64,000 nucleotides of DNA from Phytopythium helicoides. Lineage: Eukaryota > Oomycota > Peronosporomycetes > Pythiales > Pythiaceae. Under the pieces are notes generated by a model. That model saw only the letters and a list, made by a program, of their open reading frames with translations, was not told the origin of the DNA and searched no databases. The position numbers were made by a program, and so were the translations under genes. The stretch lies in NCBI GenBank assembly GCA_024867545.1, contig JANFNE010000009.1, forward strand, positions 594,501 to 658,500. The letters run 5' to 3'. Of the stretch, positions 30,458-40,995 are shown in pieces (within the stretch, counting starts at the first letter, position 1; the number at the start of each line of letters is the position of its first letter).

Positions 30458-31426
30458 ATGACGCCGCTGGGGCACGCGGCGCACAGCGAGGAGCACAGCG
30501 ACGGCGAGGCGGCGGCGCTGAGCGGCAGCAAGCGCAAGCGCGTGGTGCTGTCGATCCACGAGAAGCAGCAGGTGCTGCAGCGCCTGGAGCTGGGCGAGCC
30601 GCCCGCCAACATCGCGCGCGCGTTCGGCATCAGCCGCCAGCAGGTGTCGGACATCAAGAAGAACCGCGCGCGCATCCTGGCCTTCTGCGTCGACGCCAAG
30701 CACCTGTCCACGCTGCAGCGCAAGACGCTGCGCGCCACCTCCGAGTACCACCCGGGCGTCGAGCAGGAGCTCTACCGCTGGATCATCCGCCAAAGACACC
30801 TGCAGCGCAGCCTCACGCCTGACGCGCTCGCGGCCAAGGCCGCCGAGCTCTTCCTGCAGTATGCCGGCAAGGCGGACAGCCACGGCGGGACGGTGTCCAT
30901 GAAGGCCGTAGCAGCCTGGCTGCGCCACTTCAAGCGCGCTCACAACATCAGAGCGCTCTCGGACGATGAGATCGATCAACTGTCGGAGACCTTCACGCCA
31001 GCCATGGACATGGCGCCAATCACGCCGCCAGGAGATGCTAGCGGTCAGAACACTAGCGGTTTTCCGTCGAACCCGCCATCAGCCTTCGCGATTGCACACT
31101 CCAGCGCGGTAATGGGCGTTGACGACATGAGCTCGTACATGCCGAGCCTGTCGTCGACCACCACGACATCGTCCAATGTGCATTCGCTGTCGCATTCCGC
31201 CTCGACTGTGGATGGTATTTCGCGATCAGCTGCAGCCGTAGCAGCAGGAGTTGCGCGGGAAAGCGACGTTACCGAAAACTCTGGACTTTTAAGCATCGTT
31301 GAGTCAGTGAGCCACATGAACACTCAGGTGGCCATGTTCGAGCGCACCATGAGCCTCAAGCTCGACTACCTGGACGCTCGGTTGGAGAAGATGTGCTTCG
31401 CGGTATTGCCGACGCGCTTTTCATGA
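30458..31426 (+). CDS. CENP-B/psq-type helix-turn-helix DNA-binding protein
   Basis: A single-exon 322-residue protein. Residues about 20-80 form a CENP-B N-terminal/psq-type HTH: KRVVLSIHEKQQVLQRLELG, then NIARAFGISRQQVSDIKKNR. A second HTH of the CENP-B (Tc5 transposase) type follows (EQELYRWIIRQRHLQRSLTP ... KAVAAWLRHFKRAHNI). The remainder is Ser/Thr-rich, with a C-terminal helix (MFERTMSLKLDYLDARLEKM) that could dimerise. No DDE/D transposase domain follows, and I saw no terminal inverted repeats nearby. The gene therefore looks like a DNA-binding protein derived from a pogo/Tigger-type transposase, acting perhaps as a transcription factor or centromere-type binder; this is inferred. The ATG at 30458 (MTPLGHAAHSEE) is the start. 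Confidence 0.75.
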   Translation: MTPLGHAAHSEEHSDGEAAALSGSKRKRVVLSIHEKQQVLQRLELGEPPANIARAFGISRQQVSDIKKNRARILAFCVDAKHLSTLQRKTLRATSEYHPGVEQELYRWIIRQRHLQRSLTPDALAAKAAELFLQYAGKADSHGGTVSMKAVAAWLRHFKRAHNIRALSDDEIDQLSETFTPAMDMAPITPPGDASGQNTSGFPSNPPSAFAIAHSSAVMGVDDMSSYMPSLSSTTTTSSNVHSLSHSASTVDGISRSAAAVAAGVARESDVTENSGLLSIVESVSHMNTQVAMFERTMSLKLDYLDARLEKMCFAVLPTRFS

Positions 31427-31530
31427 AATAGGAAATTGGATGAGGAGGTGTATGGATATGGTGACAAGTACCTAGTGCACTCGCGTTTTGACTGTGGCGG
31501 CTTGTTGGTACACTACGATGTTGACGCATG

Positions 31531-33219
31531 CTATCCTCGTGACGGGCTGGCAGCGCGCTTGATAGGGAACGAAGACTCGAGTTTGTTGGGACTCAAATGC
31601 ACCCCTGATGGCAGCCGTGACGATGAAGACGATAAAGACGAAGGTGGCACCGGGGCTTTCCTCGCCAGCTCTCGCTTCATGTTTGCCTTGGCATCGCTGG
31701 GAGTTGATAAGCCTGGCGCGGTTCCTACTCCAAGTCCACTGCTCGCATTGTTTTCGTTATTATTGCCGCTTGAGGATAGTGCAGCCGAATTCATGAACAC
31801 GCCTCCTCCAGAAACTGCAACCGGTGCATTTCCCTTGACATGTGGTGCGAAACCGAGCTCGTCCAATGGCAATCCGTACTCACTCATCTTTGCACGTACG
31901 GCTGTGGCAAGATCGTGCTGCATCTTCACGACTCGAGCAAGCTCTCGCTCAAGCGCACGTTGGTCTTGTGCTTTGATGGCCATTACGTCCTCGAGCCTAC
32001 CTTTCACACGGTCTACAAGGGCAGGCTCGAGCTTTGCGTGCAGTAGCACCTCATTGAGCTCAGCATCTCGTTGCTCAAGGCGGCGTGTCATCGCGTCCAT
32101 CTTTTTGTCCAGCAACAAATTTTTAAGACCTGTCTTCTGCTGCACGTCATAAATACTTGACTGGAACTGCGCGTTGAGCTCGTCCAATTCGCACTGGACT
32201 TGTGCTGCTCTTTGGCTGAGCACCTCGTGCTCCCATGAAAGCGCTGCGTACTCGTGCTCAAGAACAAGTAGTTGAGCTTTGGCGTCGCGCAGTGCAAATT
32301 TATCACGCTGATATGCTTGAATGCTTTTGCGCAGTCTCTCAACATCCAACAATGCGCGCTTGAGTGGCTCTGACATGCGCTTGTTTTCCTGCGATATCTC
32401 AAACATGAGTTTCTCATCCTGTACTTCTTTCTTCTTCATTTCGCCCACTTCCTCCTTGAGCGACTTGATCAAATCCAAATTGTTGTGTGTGATATCATTG
32501 TAGTAGTTCTTGATCTCCCCGAATGCTTTTTCGTGCGCTGTCATGAGTTGAGCAATGTGCAAATTCTTGCGCTCCTCAATTTGCTGTGCGTCAGCTTTGC
32601 GTCGTGCCTCGAGCTCATCCCGTACAGCCTTGCGCTTGCGCTCATACTTTTGTTGTAGCTCTCGAGCATGACGTTCAAACTCTTGACGCAACATCGTGAT
32701 GCGGCGATCTTGATCTTGCTTGAGCGACTTGAGGTAGTCCTGGTGGCTGAGCTCGATTTCTTTCAGATCGAGCTTTAGACGTCGCTTATCTGCCTTGAGC
32801 TCGCGCTCATTGTCACGAAATTCGTCCTGGGATAACTTGAGCGCGCGCTCCTCCTCGGCTTTGAGCGCCGTCAGCTCATTCTGGTGTTCGTACAGCAGAT
32901 GTTTGACACGCTGCTTGTAGACTTTAATCTCGACTTGATGCTTCTCCTCGAGATCCTGCCGCTCACGCTCTTTGTTACGCAACTCCGCCTTGCGGTCTTC
33001 AAAGTTTTTCTTTTCAACAATCCAGAAGTAGTTGAGTTTTTCTCGCTGCTGCTGAAACTCGTTGAATGCCTGTTCTTCCTTACGCGTCATCTCAAGCAGC
33101 GCTTTGGCCTGCCTCACGAGCTCGAGCCGTTCGGCCTCCTTCTCTCGGTCGGCATCGGACGTGGTATCAGCCGCAGCTTTCTTGCCCTTCTTCTCCTTCT
33201 TGGCTTTCTTGGGGCCCAT
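31531..33219 (-). CDS. DRC4: DRC4/GAS8, nexin-dynein regulatory complex subunit 4
   Basis: A single-exon 562-residue, almost wholly coiled-coil protein. It starts with a Lys-rich MGPKKAKKEKKGKK segment. It contains the stretches LNYFWIVEKKNFEDRKAEL, HQVEIKVYKQRVKHLLYEHQ and NLHIAQLMTAHEKAFGEIK, which are characteristic of the GAS8/DRC4 family. The C-terminal 80 residues are Ser/Asn/Gly/Pro-rich and extend beyond the length of human GAS8 (478 residues). DRC4 is part of the nexin-dynein regulatory complex that ties outer doublet microtubules together and controls dynein in motile flagella. Its presence indicates that the organism makes motile flagellated cells, as oomycete zoospores do. It converges with the CENP-B-type HTH gene, with about 100 bp between stop codons. 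Confidence 0.9.
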   Translation of the reverse strand: MGPKKAKKEKKGKKAAADTTSDADREKEAERLELVRQAKALLEMTRKEEQAFNEFQQQREKLNYFWIVEKKNFEDRKAELRNKERERQDLEEKHQVEIKVYKQRVKHLLYEHQNELTALKAEEERALKLSQDEFRDNERELKADKRRLKLDLKEIELSHQDYLKSLKQDQDRRITMLRQEFERHARELQQKYERKRKAVRDELEARRKADAQQIEERKNLHIAQLMTAHEKAFGEIKNYYNDITHNNLDLIKSLKEEVGEMKKKEVQDEKLMFEISQENKRMSEPLKRALLDVERLRKSIQAYQRDKFALRDAKAQLLVLEHEYAALSWEHEVLSQRAAQVQCELDELNAQFQSSIYDVQQKTGLKNLLLDKKMDAMTRRLEQRDAELNEVLLHAKLEPALVDRVKGRLEDVMAIKAQDQRALERELARVVKMQHDLATAVRAKMSEYGLPLDELGFAPHVKGNAPVAVSGGGVFMNSAALSSSGNNNENNASSGLGVGTAPGLSTPSDAKANMKRELARKAPVPPSSLSSSSSRLPSGVHLSPNKLESSFPIKRAASPSRG

Positions 33220-33377
33220 GTCGCTGCGTGAAAATCAAGGCAACGAGGCGGTCAGTCTCCGACCAACAAGTCGCGTGGCTGTTGGAGTCTCTTGTGCACG
33301 TCGGTTATGAAGGACTCGAAGTATATTTACCACGCTCCTGCTTGCTGGCAGTTCCTGGAGACGGACAGGACAGCTAC

Positions 33378-34296
33378 CTACTGTTGACCACCAGCGGTGG
33401 CGACGACGAAGAACCGCTTGAGGCTGAAGATGGTCGCGCCGTCCGACTGCTTGGGGTACGCCTGGGCAATGAGCTCTCGGTATTTGGTCTCATACGCGAC
33501 GGCATCAGGAGCTCCTCGACCGCCAAGTGCCTCGAGGAACGGGCCAACCGCCGTGGACGATGTGAAGTCAGCCACCGGGTTGTCGCCCTCGAGCGGCTGC
33601 GCGTAGATGGTCGCCCACATGTCGAGGTCCACTGCTGGGTCTGCGCGCTTGAGCAGCTCGTAGTAGAAGTGCGGGTCGCGCTCGCACGTGACCCAACGCA
33701 CAGCTTTGAGGCGCTCATCCATGCCCAACTCCTCGCCTGCCCTGGCCAGCAGCAAATGGCTCGGCTGTTGGCGCGTGTCTGGGATCTGGAAGGCGAGCAC
33801 GCCGCCAGGCTTGAGGAACGACATGAGTCGCGGCAGCAGCGACTCGTGCAGGTCGGCCGAGACCCAGTGCAGCGCCGCGTTCGAGAAGATCAAGTCCACG
33901 GGCTCCGCGGGCGAGAACGACTCGAAGCTCTCCTGCTCGTACGAGAAGCGCTTCGAGTCCAGCGCCGCGTTGGCTGCGTGCTCGACGCGGCCTCGCTCCA
34001 GCATGGACGCCGAAGTGTCCACGAACGTCACCTGTGCGTCTGGCCAGCGCTGCCTGTGAGCGGAATTGCAAGCGTTAGTGGCCGTGATACTTGCAATGAC
34101 GTGTGCTAGAGCACTTGACGTACGCAAAAGCCGGTGCCATGTTGCACGTGCCGGCGCCTAGATCGACGATGCGCGGCTCAGTGGCGGAGGGCAAAGCTGT
34201 GACGCGCGCCAGCAGTTCAAGTGCCGGTCGCAGTCGGAACTGCTCGAACTTGAGGTAGCTCTGCGGCAGCCACTGCTGCGCGGCCTTCTGCGCCAT
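33378..34296 (-). CDS. Trans-aconitate methyltransferase-like SAM enzyme
   Basis: Two exons, 34296..34124 and 34053..33378, joined through a GTACGT donor, giving 282 residues. The SAM-binding motif I is IVDLGAGTCNMAPAFAQRWP, which is only complete after splicing. It is followed by VTFVDTSASMLE (acidic end of strand 2) and DLIFSNAALHWV, typical of trans-aconitate 2-methyltransferase (Tam/Tmt1). Later parts include LLPRLMSFLKPGGVLAFQIP and TKYRELIAQAYP. Tam-type enzymes methylate trans-aconitate, an inhibitory by-product of the TCA cycle. The family is common in bacteria and some fungi, so the exact substrate in an oomycete is unproven. No targeting peptide is evident. Confidence 0.82.
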
Positions 34297-34816
34297 GGGG
34301 AGAGGTTGAGCGGAGGTGGTGGTGAAGAGGCTGGGGCCTTGTTGGTCGATTTGAAAATGTGATGTGATGGCCGAAAGCACTACGTGTGCGTGTGCTCACT
34401 CATCCCAACGTGCTCAGTGATGCAGCAATGTGAACAAGAGACAGTCGCAAACCTTTGACAAGAGATACCCTAGGCGGGCTGTAGAAGATCAGAATGAGTG
34501 GAGGATCGTGTTGGCACGTTCATGGACCTTGCGCAAAGCAGTGATGTGGACAAATTTGATGGTGCTCGACGAATGCGCATGCATCACTACAGTAGATGTT
34601 GAAGCGGATGGGAGCAATTGCGCTTGCCAAGCTGCAAATCTGAGGCGAGTTACCCAACAACACAGCAACGCGGACAGACTCATCAATGATAAACTGCTCT
34701 CTTTCTTTCTCTGTTGCTTTTTCTCCCGCGCGTCGGTGCTTTCGAGGTATGGTACTTGCCCTACGCGCGCACATCTCTCGGTAGACACAGTCACAGCATC
34801 CCAAAACATGTCGGCG
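34297..34816. other. Intergenic region between HECT and methyltransferase genes
   Basis: A 520-bp gap between two minus-strand genes, AT-richer than the flanks. It has a pyrimidine-rich run at about 34691-34730. No ORF in it has recognisable content and no RNA gene was seen. It should hold the methyltransferase promoter and the HECT 3' UTR. Confidence 0.45.
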
Positions 34817-37190
34817 CTACTCGATCGTGAAGCCCGTGACCTCCATCTGGATCACAAGCGACAGCGCTATGCGCAGATCCTTCTCTGAGTCGTACTTGGG
34901 CAGATCGATACTGCAGCGAATAGAGCGCAATTAGACTTGCCTTCCAATACTCCACATCAAACACATTGACTCACCGGTTGAAGCATGTGTGCGCACGCGG
35001 GTACAGGCACTCGTCCTTGCTAACGCACTGAATCGCGAACGGGCAAATGCGGCCATCGTTCATAGTCAGCGCCTTGAAGCCCTGCACCGGGACCCGTGCC
35101 GAACCCGTCGTGAACTGCAGCAGCCGAGCCTTCTGTTCGTTTGAGAACTGCCCAACAATGTTCCAGAACCAGCCCGTGACCTTGTCGTCATTGTCGCCGA
35201 CATAAATAGTGTGCTCTTGCCAGTCCTTCATGTCGATTTCCGGGATGCCGCACATCAGCAGCTCAAGTTCTTGGTGGTCAAACACAGAAAGAAGTTCCCT
35301 CGGGATGATTGCGAATAGACCCTGCATGAGTGACGCCAGCTGGAGCGAAATGCTGCTCGCCATGATCCACTGGAATCGCAGATTGATGTACTCCATCTTG
35401 TTCTCGTCGGTAACCGCGATCGAAGCGCCATTCGGTACGAGCTCGACCACCTTAGCCTTGTCCGTATTCTGGTCCACGTTTACACTGCTCGAGGAATAGC
35501 CACGATGTCAGAGATCTTTGTGAAACCACCCCTAACACCCCTGCAGAGGAAGCCCACGTACGTAAAGTCAAGCGCGAGAGATTCAACGCCAGTATTCTCC
35601 CGCAGCCATTTCAAGTTCTTGAACAGGTCGTTGTCCACAAATTCGAGGTCCGAGAAGGTCATTGGAATGCCAAGGATATGCTTGCAGATTGGCAGAGCCA
35701 AGTGCGCGTCGATCAGGATGCCTTCGAAAAGAGCCCGTCCGATAAAGCGGCCGATTGCTTGGTAATACTACACAACACACAACACAGTCAGTGATCAGGT
35801 TCAAGAGCAAAATTGGCGTCCACGAAAAAAACCGTACCATGAGATGATCAACGCTTGCCTCGCTTGAGGCTGGATTGATCATCAACCCGTCGCCGTTCCC
35901 ACTGGTGTAAAAGAGACCCGTCGAGTCATCAAATACTTCCTTCGTCATCAAGGTGAACCACTCGCGCACGAGACCACCCGCGTCAACGCCGGGTTCATTC
36001 GCGAATTTGATGCGAAGCGATTGGTGCAGTTGCTCCGGGGTTGCCCACAAAAGCTGCTCGCACGAATTATGCAGCAAATTATCGCGGTCAATCTCAAGCA
36101 GCAGGTGTCCGTACTCCCACGGAACCTCCATCGACGCCGTGTGCTGCACAAACCAGGCATGCTTTTGTTGGAATGGCAGCGTGCTCACTTGCTCGAGCTC
36201 GTCTTGAGTAAACGGTGAGTTGGTCGAGCTGCGATCAGCGAGGGCGCCATTCGGTGTCTCTAGCTCAAGTCGCCCAGTTGGGTTCTTGGGGGACACCACC
36301 ACTCGAGACACAAGACCCACAGAGTTGGTCGAGCTGTTGGAAATGATGGATTCGCGAAGCGACGACGCTGAGGCGCTCCGAAGACTCCTCAGAGCCTTTC
36401 GGTCCAGAAGGTGCTTCTTGCGAACCCAGACAAGCTGACCCTCCTCGTTGCGCTCGCGAACCCACTCGTGTCGACGACGAGCAGACTGCTGGCGCAGATT
36501 CAGCGCGCTCAGCTTGCGCTTGAAAAACTCGCGCTTCGCCTTGGATGACGACTTGGCGCCCGCAGCGTTCGCTGCCTTGGCGTTCTTCATGCTCTTCTGG
36601 CTCTCGTCCACATACAGCACGTACTTGGTCGCGCCGGACGTCGACGCGCTGCCGGCGTCCGAGCCCTCTTCGAGCGACCGCGCGTTCTTCTCGATGAGCT
36701 TGAACGCTGGGGTAGCGGAAGTAGCGATACATAAGTTGGGGAGACCAGCAGCGCGGACCCTGTAGCTAGAAACGTACATCTGTCGGTGCCGCACAGCATG
36801 CACGTCTGGTGCGCCTCGTAGCTCTTGAAGCAGCACACCTCGCACTCCCACAGGCGGCTCATCTCTTGGTCACTGTGGTCCGACGTTGCGCCAGCCCGTC
36901 AGTCCGCCGTTCCATCCTCGAAACCTGCCAAAAAACACGCACCTGGCGATCACGTCCTGGCGCAGCATGGTCTCGGGCAGCGCCTGCTGGCGCAGGAAGC
37001 CCGCTTCCATCTTGCGCTTGAAGAAGATGTTGTAGATGAGGCACGTGAGCATCATGGCGCCGATGACGAAGTAGAACATGAAGTTGTAGCCCTCCGAGCC
37101 GGCGCCGTCGCCGTCCAGCCGCCGCCTGTCTCCCACTCGAGTCGCCAGCGCGCCGCGCGCCATGGCCGCCGCCGCCACCAACGCCCGCAT
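34817..37190 (-). CDS. Membrane-anchored HECT E3 ubiquitin ligase with RanBP2-type zinc finger
   Basis: Six exons: 37190..36943, 36872..36778, 36706..35838, 35767..35562, 35484..34975 and 34910..34817, giving 673 residues. A single hydrophobic helix lies at about residues 36-57 (FMFYFVIGAMMLTCLIYNIF), followed by basic residues. A RanBP2-type zinc finger sits at about 91-112 (W, C93, C96, C107, C110). A charged linker leads to the HECT domain, from about residue 330 to the end: IKFANEPGVDAGGLVREW, GRFIGRALFEGILIDAHL, VTDENKMEYINL, and the catalytic Cys in RAHTCFNR (C640). HECT enzymes form a thioester with ubiquitin before transfer. Exon 1, with the membrane helix, joins the zinc-finger exon in phase through GTGCGT..CACAG. 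A shorter form starting at the ATG at 36862 is possible. Confidence 0.85.
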
Positions 37191-37477
37191 GTCGTCCCCC
37201 CGCTGGTCCTGCAGGCGCAGCGACGAGTCCCGCGGCCCAAAGCGGCCGAGTAGCCGAGCGCTTCAGAGGCCAAGGCGAAGTGCCGACCGCCGCTGCTGCC
37301 GTTGCTTCTTCTCTTCTCCACCGTAGGAAACGGCATGGGAGCCGGTTTCCACGAAAGGGAGAGCAGTCCGGTGCGCGGTTGCGCGAAGGTCGCTACAAGA
37401 GGAGCCTCTATTCGGGTGGGGGCGGCTGGGAGGATACGCTTTGGGTTACACTTGGCTCATTGCGGTGACGTTGGTAG

Positions 37478-39023
37478 ATGGCGAGGGAGCGAGACGCAGC
37501 GGACGGCGTGCGCGGCGGACTGGCGGCGCTCGTGGCGGCGGCGGCGCAGGTGCTGGCGCCCAACGCGCTGCAGTTCAACGCGCTCGAGTTCCAGCGGTGC
37601 GGGCGCAGCGCGAGAGCGAGCGGACGCGGTGGCGGCGTCGCGGTTGTCTGATTGCGGGTGCCCTGCAGCTCGCCCAAGGAGGCGCAGGACGCGGCGCGAG
37701 AGGCCGCCAAGCTCGTCAAGCCCGGTGCGGTGGGGATCTCGCGGCTTCGTACTGGTGACATGAGCGCTGACTGGACGCTCTGCGTGCAGGCGACCTCATC
37801 TTCATCACGACCAGTGGGTTCCTGTACTCGATCGGGCGACGCGTCACGCACAGCGACTACGACCACGTTGTACGAGAGCATTGCGAGCAATGACGAACCG
37901 ACAGGTGCTCATTCACTGCTGTGATGCGACTAGGCTGCCGTTCTGGATGACTCGACGGTGCTCCATGTGGGCATGCCGAGCGCTACGCTGATGCCGCTGG
38001 AGCGCTTGCTGCTGCCGCAGCGCCAACCAGTGGTGAGCGCATTTGTTTTTGTTCCAACGGGTTTGGAAGGGCCACGCTAACTACGATATTCCAACGTAGG
38101 TATTAAGAGCGCCGATGACGGACGAAGAACTGCAAGTCTTCTTGCGCTGTGCTCGGCAGCTCGTTGGAACGAGCTACGACATCGTTCGGTCTGTTGTGAT
38201 CTTGTGATGCACTTGCCGTGGATGATTTGTTGACGTACTCGCGTTTCATTCCAGAGCGTCTCAGCTAGTCTTGAGGCTAGCACTCAAACACATTACTGGG
38301 ACCTCGCCGCTGCGGAAATTGCCGATCAGCATGAATCCCAGCGCCTGGATTTGCAGCGACGCTATCATGTTCGTGGGATTGGATTTTGTACAGTAGCGAC
38401 TGCACCATCATCTGACGCCACGCTTATCCTCTAGGGTCCTGCTGGCTGGTTGTAGCGCAGCTTTCCGTGAAGTTCTTGCCCAGGCGCGGAAAGAAACCCA
38501 GCTCGGTATGCAGCAAAACTATAGTTTGCTATCACACCTCCGTCATCAAGTCACTCACGCTCATGCGATGATTGCAGACATCTTCACAATCGGCAGCGCC
38601 TCGCTTTCGGATTTCTCGCGCATCCGCCAAGCCCAGCCCGACGCGCTGACTAGAATCCCACTTCCCGTCATGGAGTACACACTCACACCGCCGGCGAAAA
38701 CTTGGCGGCAGTATGTCCCCGAGTTTGTCCATTTTGTACGAAAGTTGCAGAGTGGCCACATGAAGCAGCATTGGCCAATGCTCCAGGAGAAGCTTTTTCC
38801 GGAGGCCCACGCGCTGGTTGCTCGGATGCCTCCAGTATCGTGGTCCGTCAAGACCAAAATTCAAGTGCTGGGATACGCCATGGTCTTGCTCATCGTGCTC
38901 CGGCGGGGGATGACGGTACGGAAGGTGCTGCTCCGCGCGCTGCAGCTATGGACCGCTCGGTACCTCGTGCAGCAGGTGCTGTTGCACTTGGACAACCGGC
39001 AGCTCGGCGCCTCAAGACTTTAG
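37478..39023 (+). CDS. Permuted NlpC/P60-like (YiiX-type) cysteine hydrolase with C-terminal hydrophobic helix
   Basis: Seven exons: 37478..37596, 37669..37754, 37790..37869, 37934..38032, 38100..38188, 38255..38368 and 38435..39023, giving 391 residues. The segment GDLIFITTSGFLYSIGRRVT followed by DYDHVAAVL, LHVGMP and then WICSDAIM matches circularly permuted NlpC/P60 proteins, in which the catalytic His (H94) precedes the nucleophilic Cys (C191). Bacterial and eukaryotic relatives act as amidases or thioesterases; the substrate here is unknown. The C-terminal part contains a strongly hydrophobic helix (IQVLGYAMVLLIVLRRG) that could anchor the protein in a membrane. Several donors are atypical (GTGACA, GTCTGT, GTTCGT, GTACGA) and intron 2 is only 35 nt. 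The exon joins rest on phase and on the continuity of the domain. Confidence 0.7.
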
Positions 39024-39230
39024 ATTAGAGTACGTGTACAGTTTCATCCAACTAGACTTCATGTAGAACGCCAAATGGTTTCATCCTGCAAATCCGGCAC
39101 CAGATGATCTCGATGAGCGATTCCTTGACCAAGTTGAAGTGCTCATTTGGGAGCGCTCTATTGAGGGTATCGCCTGTCGAGGAACCGTGAACGTGACCAC
39201 AACAAGCGTGTGGGGGAAAAGCTGACGACC

Positions 39231-40213
39231 ATGGCGAGCGTCGAGGAGGCTGCGAGGCGCGCGGGGGAGACGCCCCGCGGCGGACTGGCGCTGCTTGTGA
39301 TCGACCAGCAGGTGGACTTCCACCCGGGCGGGTCGCTGGCGATCCCGACGGCCAACGAGGACGCCGCGCGCATCGCTGCGTTCATCTCGGCGCACTCGCA
39401 GCGGCTGTCGCAGCTGGTGCTGACGCTCGACTCGCACCAGCGCTACCATATCGCGCACGGCGTCTTCTGGGAAAACAGCGCCGGCGAGTCGCCCGCGCCG
39501 TTCACGCTCATCTCGGCCGAGGCCGTGGAGCAGGGCGAGTGGCGGCCGCGCAACCCCGAGCTGCGCGACTACGTGCTGCAGTACACGCGGTCGCTCGAGC
39601 AGAGCGGCAAGTTCACGCTGTGCATCTGGCCCGAGCACTGCCTGATCGGGACGCCGGGACACAACGTCGTGCCCTATGTGCAGGCGGCCGCGCTCGAGTG
39701 GACCAAGCAGTCGCAGAAGCCCGTCAACTACGTCATGAAGGGCAGCAACTCGTTCACGGAGCACTACTCGGCGCTCAAGGCCGAGTTCGAGCTCGCGTAC
39801 GACCCAGCCACGAGGTAAGCGGCAGGCTGCAAAGCTCAAGTATGAATGGTGGCTGACTGCAACCACTGCTGCAGCCTCAACCAGGCGCTCATCAACTCGC
39901 TCAAGCTCGCGGACAAGGTCGTGATCTGCGGCGAGGCCGTCTCGCACTGCGTCAACTACACGGTGCGCGACCTGGCGGCTGCGTGGCCGCGCGAGCGCCT
40001 GGCCGACCTCGTGCTCCTGACGGACTGCGCGTCGCCAGTACCGGGCTTTGAGGCCGCTGGCCAGGTATGCCAATGGATCATCCACTCGCTACGGGCGAGG
40101 CCCTCTCTCTTCTCACAAACTTGCCATTTCCACTTCTCTACACGTAGGAATTTTTGAAAGACATGGCTGCGCTGGGGCTGACGCTGACCACATCGGCTGA
40201 ATTCAGCGCGTGA
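39231..40213 (+). CDS. Isochorismatase/nicotinamidase-like cysteine hydrolase
   Basis: Three exons: 39231..39814, 39875..40064 and 40148..40213, giving 279 residues. The fold begins with LALLVIDQQVDFHPGGSLAI, where Asp of VIDQQ is the usual catalytic acid. A DSHQRYHIAH stretch resembles the metal-binding Asp/His cluster of nicotinamidases. A Lys in NYVMKGSN and the nucleophilic Cys in GEAVSHCVNYTVRDL (about C220) complete the Asp-Lys-Cys triad. The family hydrolyses amides such as nicotinamide or cleaves isochorismate. The metal-site pattern favours a nicotinamidase-like amidase, possibly in NAD salvage, but the longer middle segment (WPEHCLIGTPGHNVVPYV) leaves the substrate open. There is no signal peptide. 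Confidence 0.85.
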
Positions 40214-40995
40214 GCTCCACGCCGCCAACATTTTGGCGTTTCCTGGTCGGCTCGTTGGCGCATCGAGATGGAAGCACGACGGAGTCGGCGGCGTCGGATT
40301 CGCGCATCAAGGTTGCCGTGTGCGAAACCACTGCGCCGTCAAAGGTCGCCGCGTGGAGTAAAACCTCCATAATGAACAAAAAACCTCGTGCGGTGCTGTC
40401 TGGTTCGGTACAAGCTCAGCGCTGTATGAAACGCCCGAGTCGCTGACACGAAGCACTTTAAGCGCGCTTAAACATGGGCGGTCGCTTCAACTTCCCCCGG
40501 CTGCGTGCAAAGTGGGTTGCGTTCGGTGTTCCAGTGCGCGCATGATGATGGCGGCAAGCGCTCCCTTCGTGTAGGGAATAGCAGTGCTCTATACGAGCGG
40601 TGTGTCTAGTCGTGGCAGCGCGAGAGCAGCCACTGTCTGCGTGCCGCGCGTCCGTCTCTTCAATCTCTGTCACCGCTGATCAACACGTGTCCTGCGCTCA
40701 CGCGGCCCCAAACTTAAGCGCTTTATGCCCGATCTTTCCCTCAAGCTGAAGTTAAAAAACCTCAAATCTTTGAAAAACCTCCGTGGCCGGAGCAAGGAAG
40801 GCCGCCCCCTCGGCGCGATCCCGCAGTCGGAAACGAAACGGAGAAGCGAGAAAGTGCGTGCCGCTCGCGCCGAGCAGCGCCCTCCGGACGGACCCAGACG
40901 AACGACACGGCGGAGCGCAGCCTCCCCCTCGGTCCCCCTCCCCCCTTAGCAGAAGCAGAGCCCCGCACGCGCCCGGCGGGCCCGCAGCGACCAGC
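40214..40995. promoter_or_regulatory. Intergenic region upstream of clathrin heavy chain
   Basis: About 780 bp. It contains a 16-bp perfect palindrome at 40457..40472 (listed separately) and a related element CTTAAGCGCTTTA at 40713..40725, i.e. a shared TTAAGCGC core occurring twice in about 270 bp. The last 200 bp before the clathrin ATG are very GC-rich. ORFs here lack recognisable content. Confidence 0.5.
40457..40472. repeat. 16-bp perfect palindrome in the clathrin heavy chain upstream region
   Basis: TTTAAGCGCGCTTAAA is its own reverse complement. A related half-site (TTAAGCGC) recurs near 40714. It may be a binding site for a dimeric regulator; no specific factor is implied. Confidence 0.7.

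Noticed and set aside
30458..31426. An active transposable element
   Set aside because: Only DNA-binding domains are present, with no DDE catalytic domain and no terminal repeats seen.
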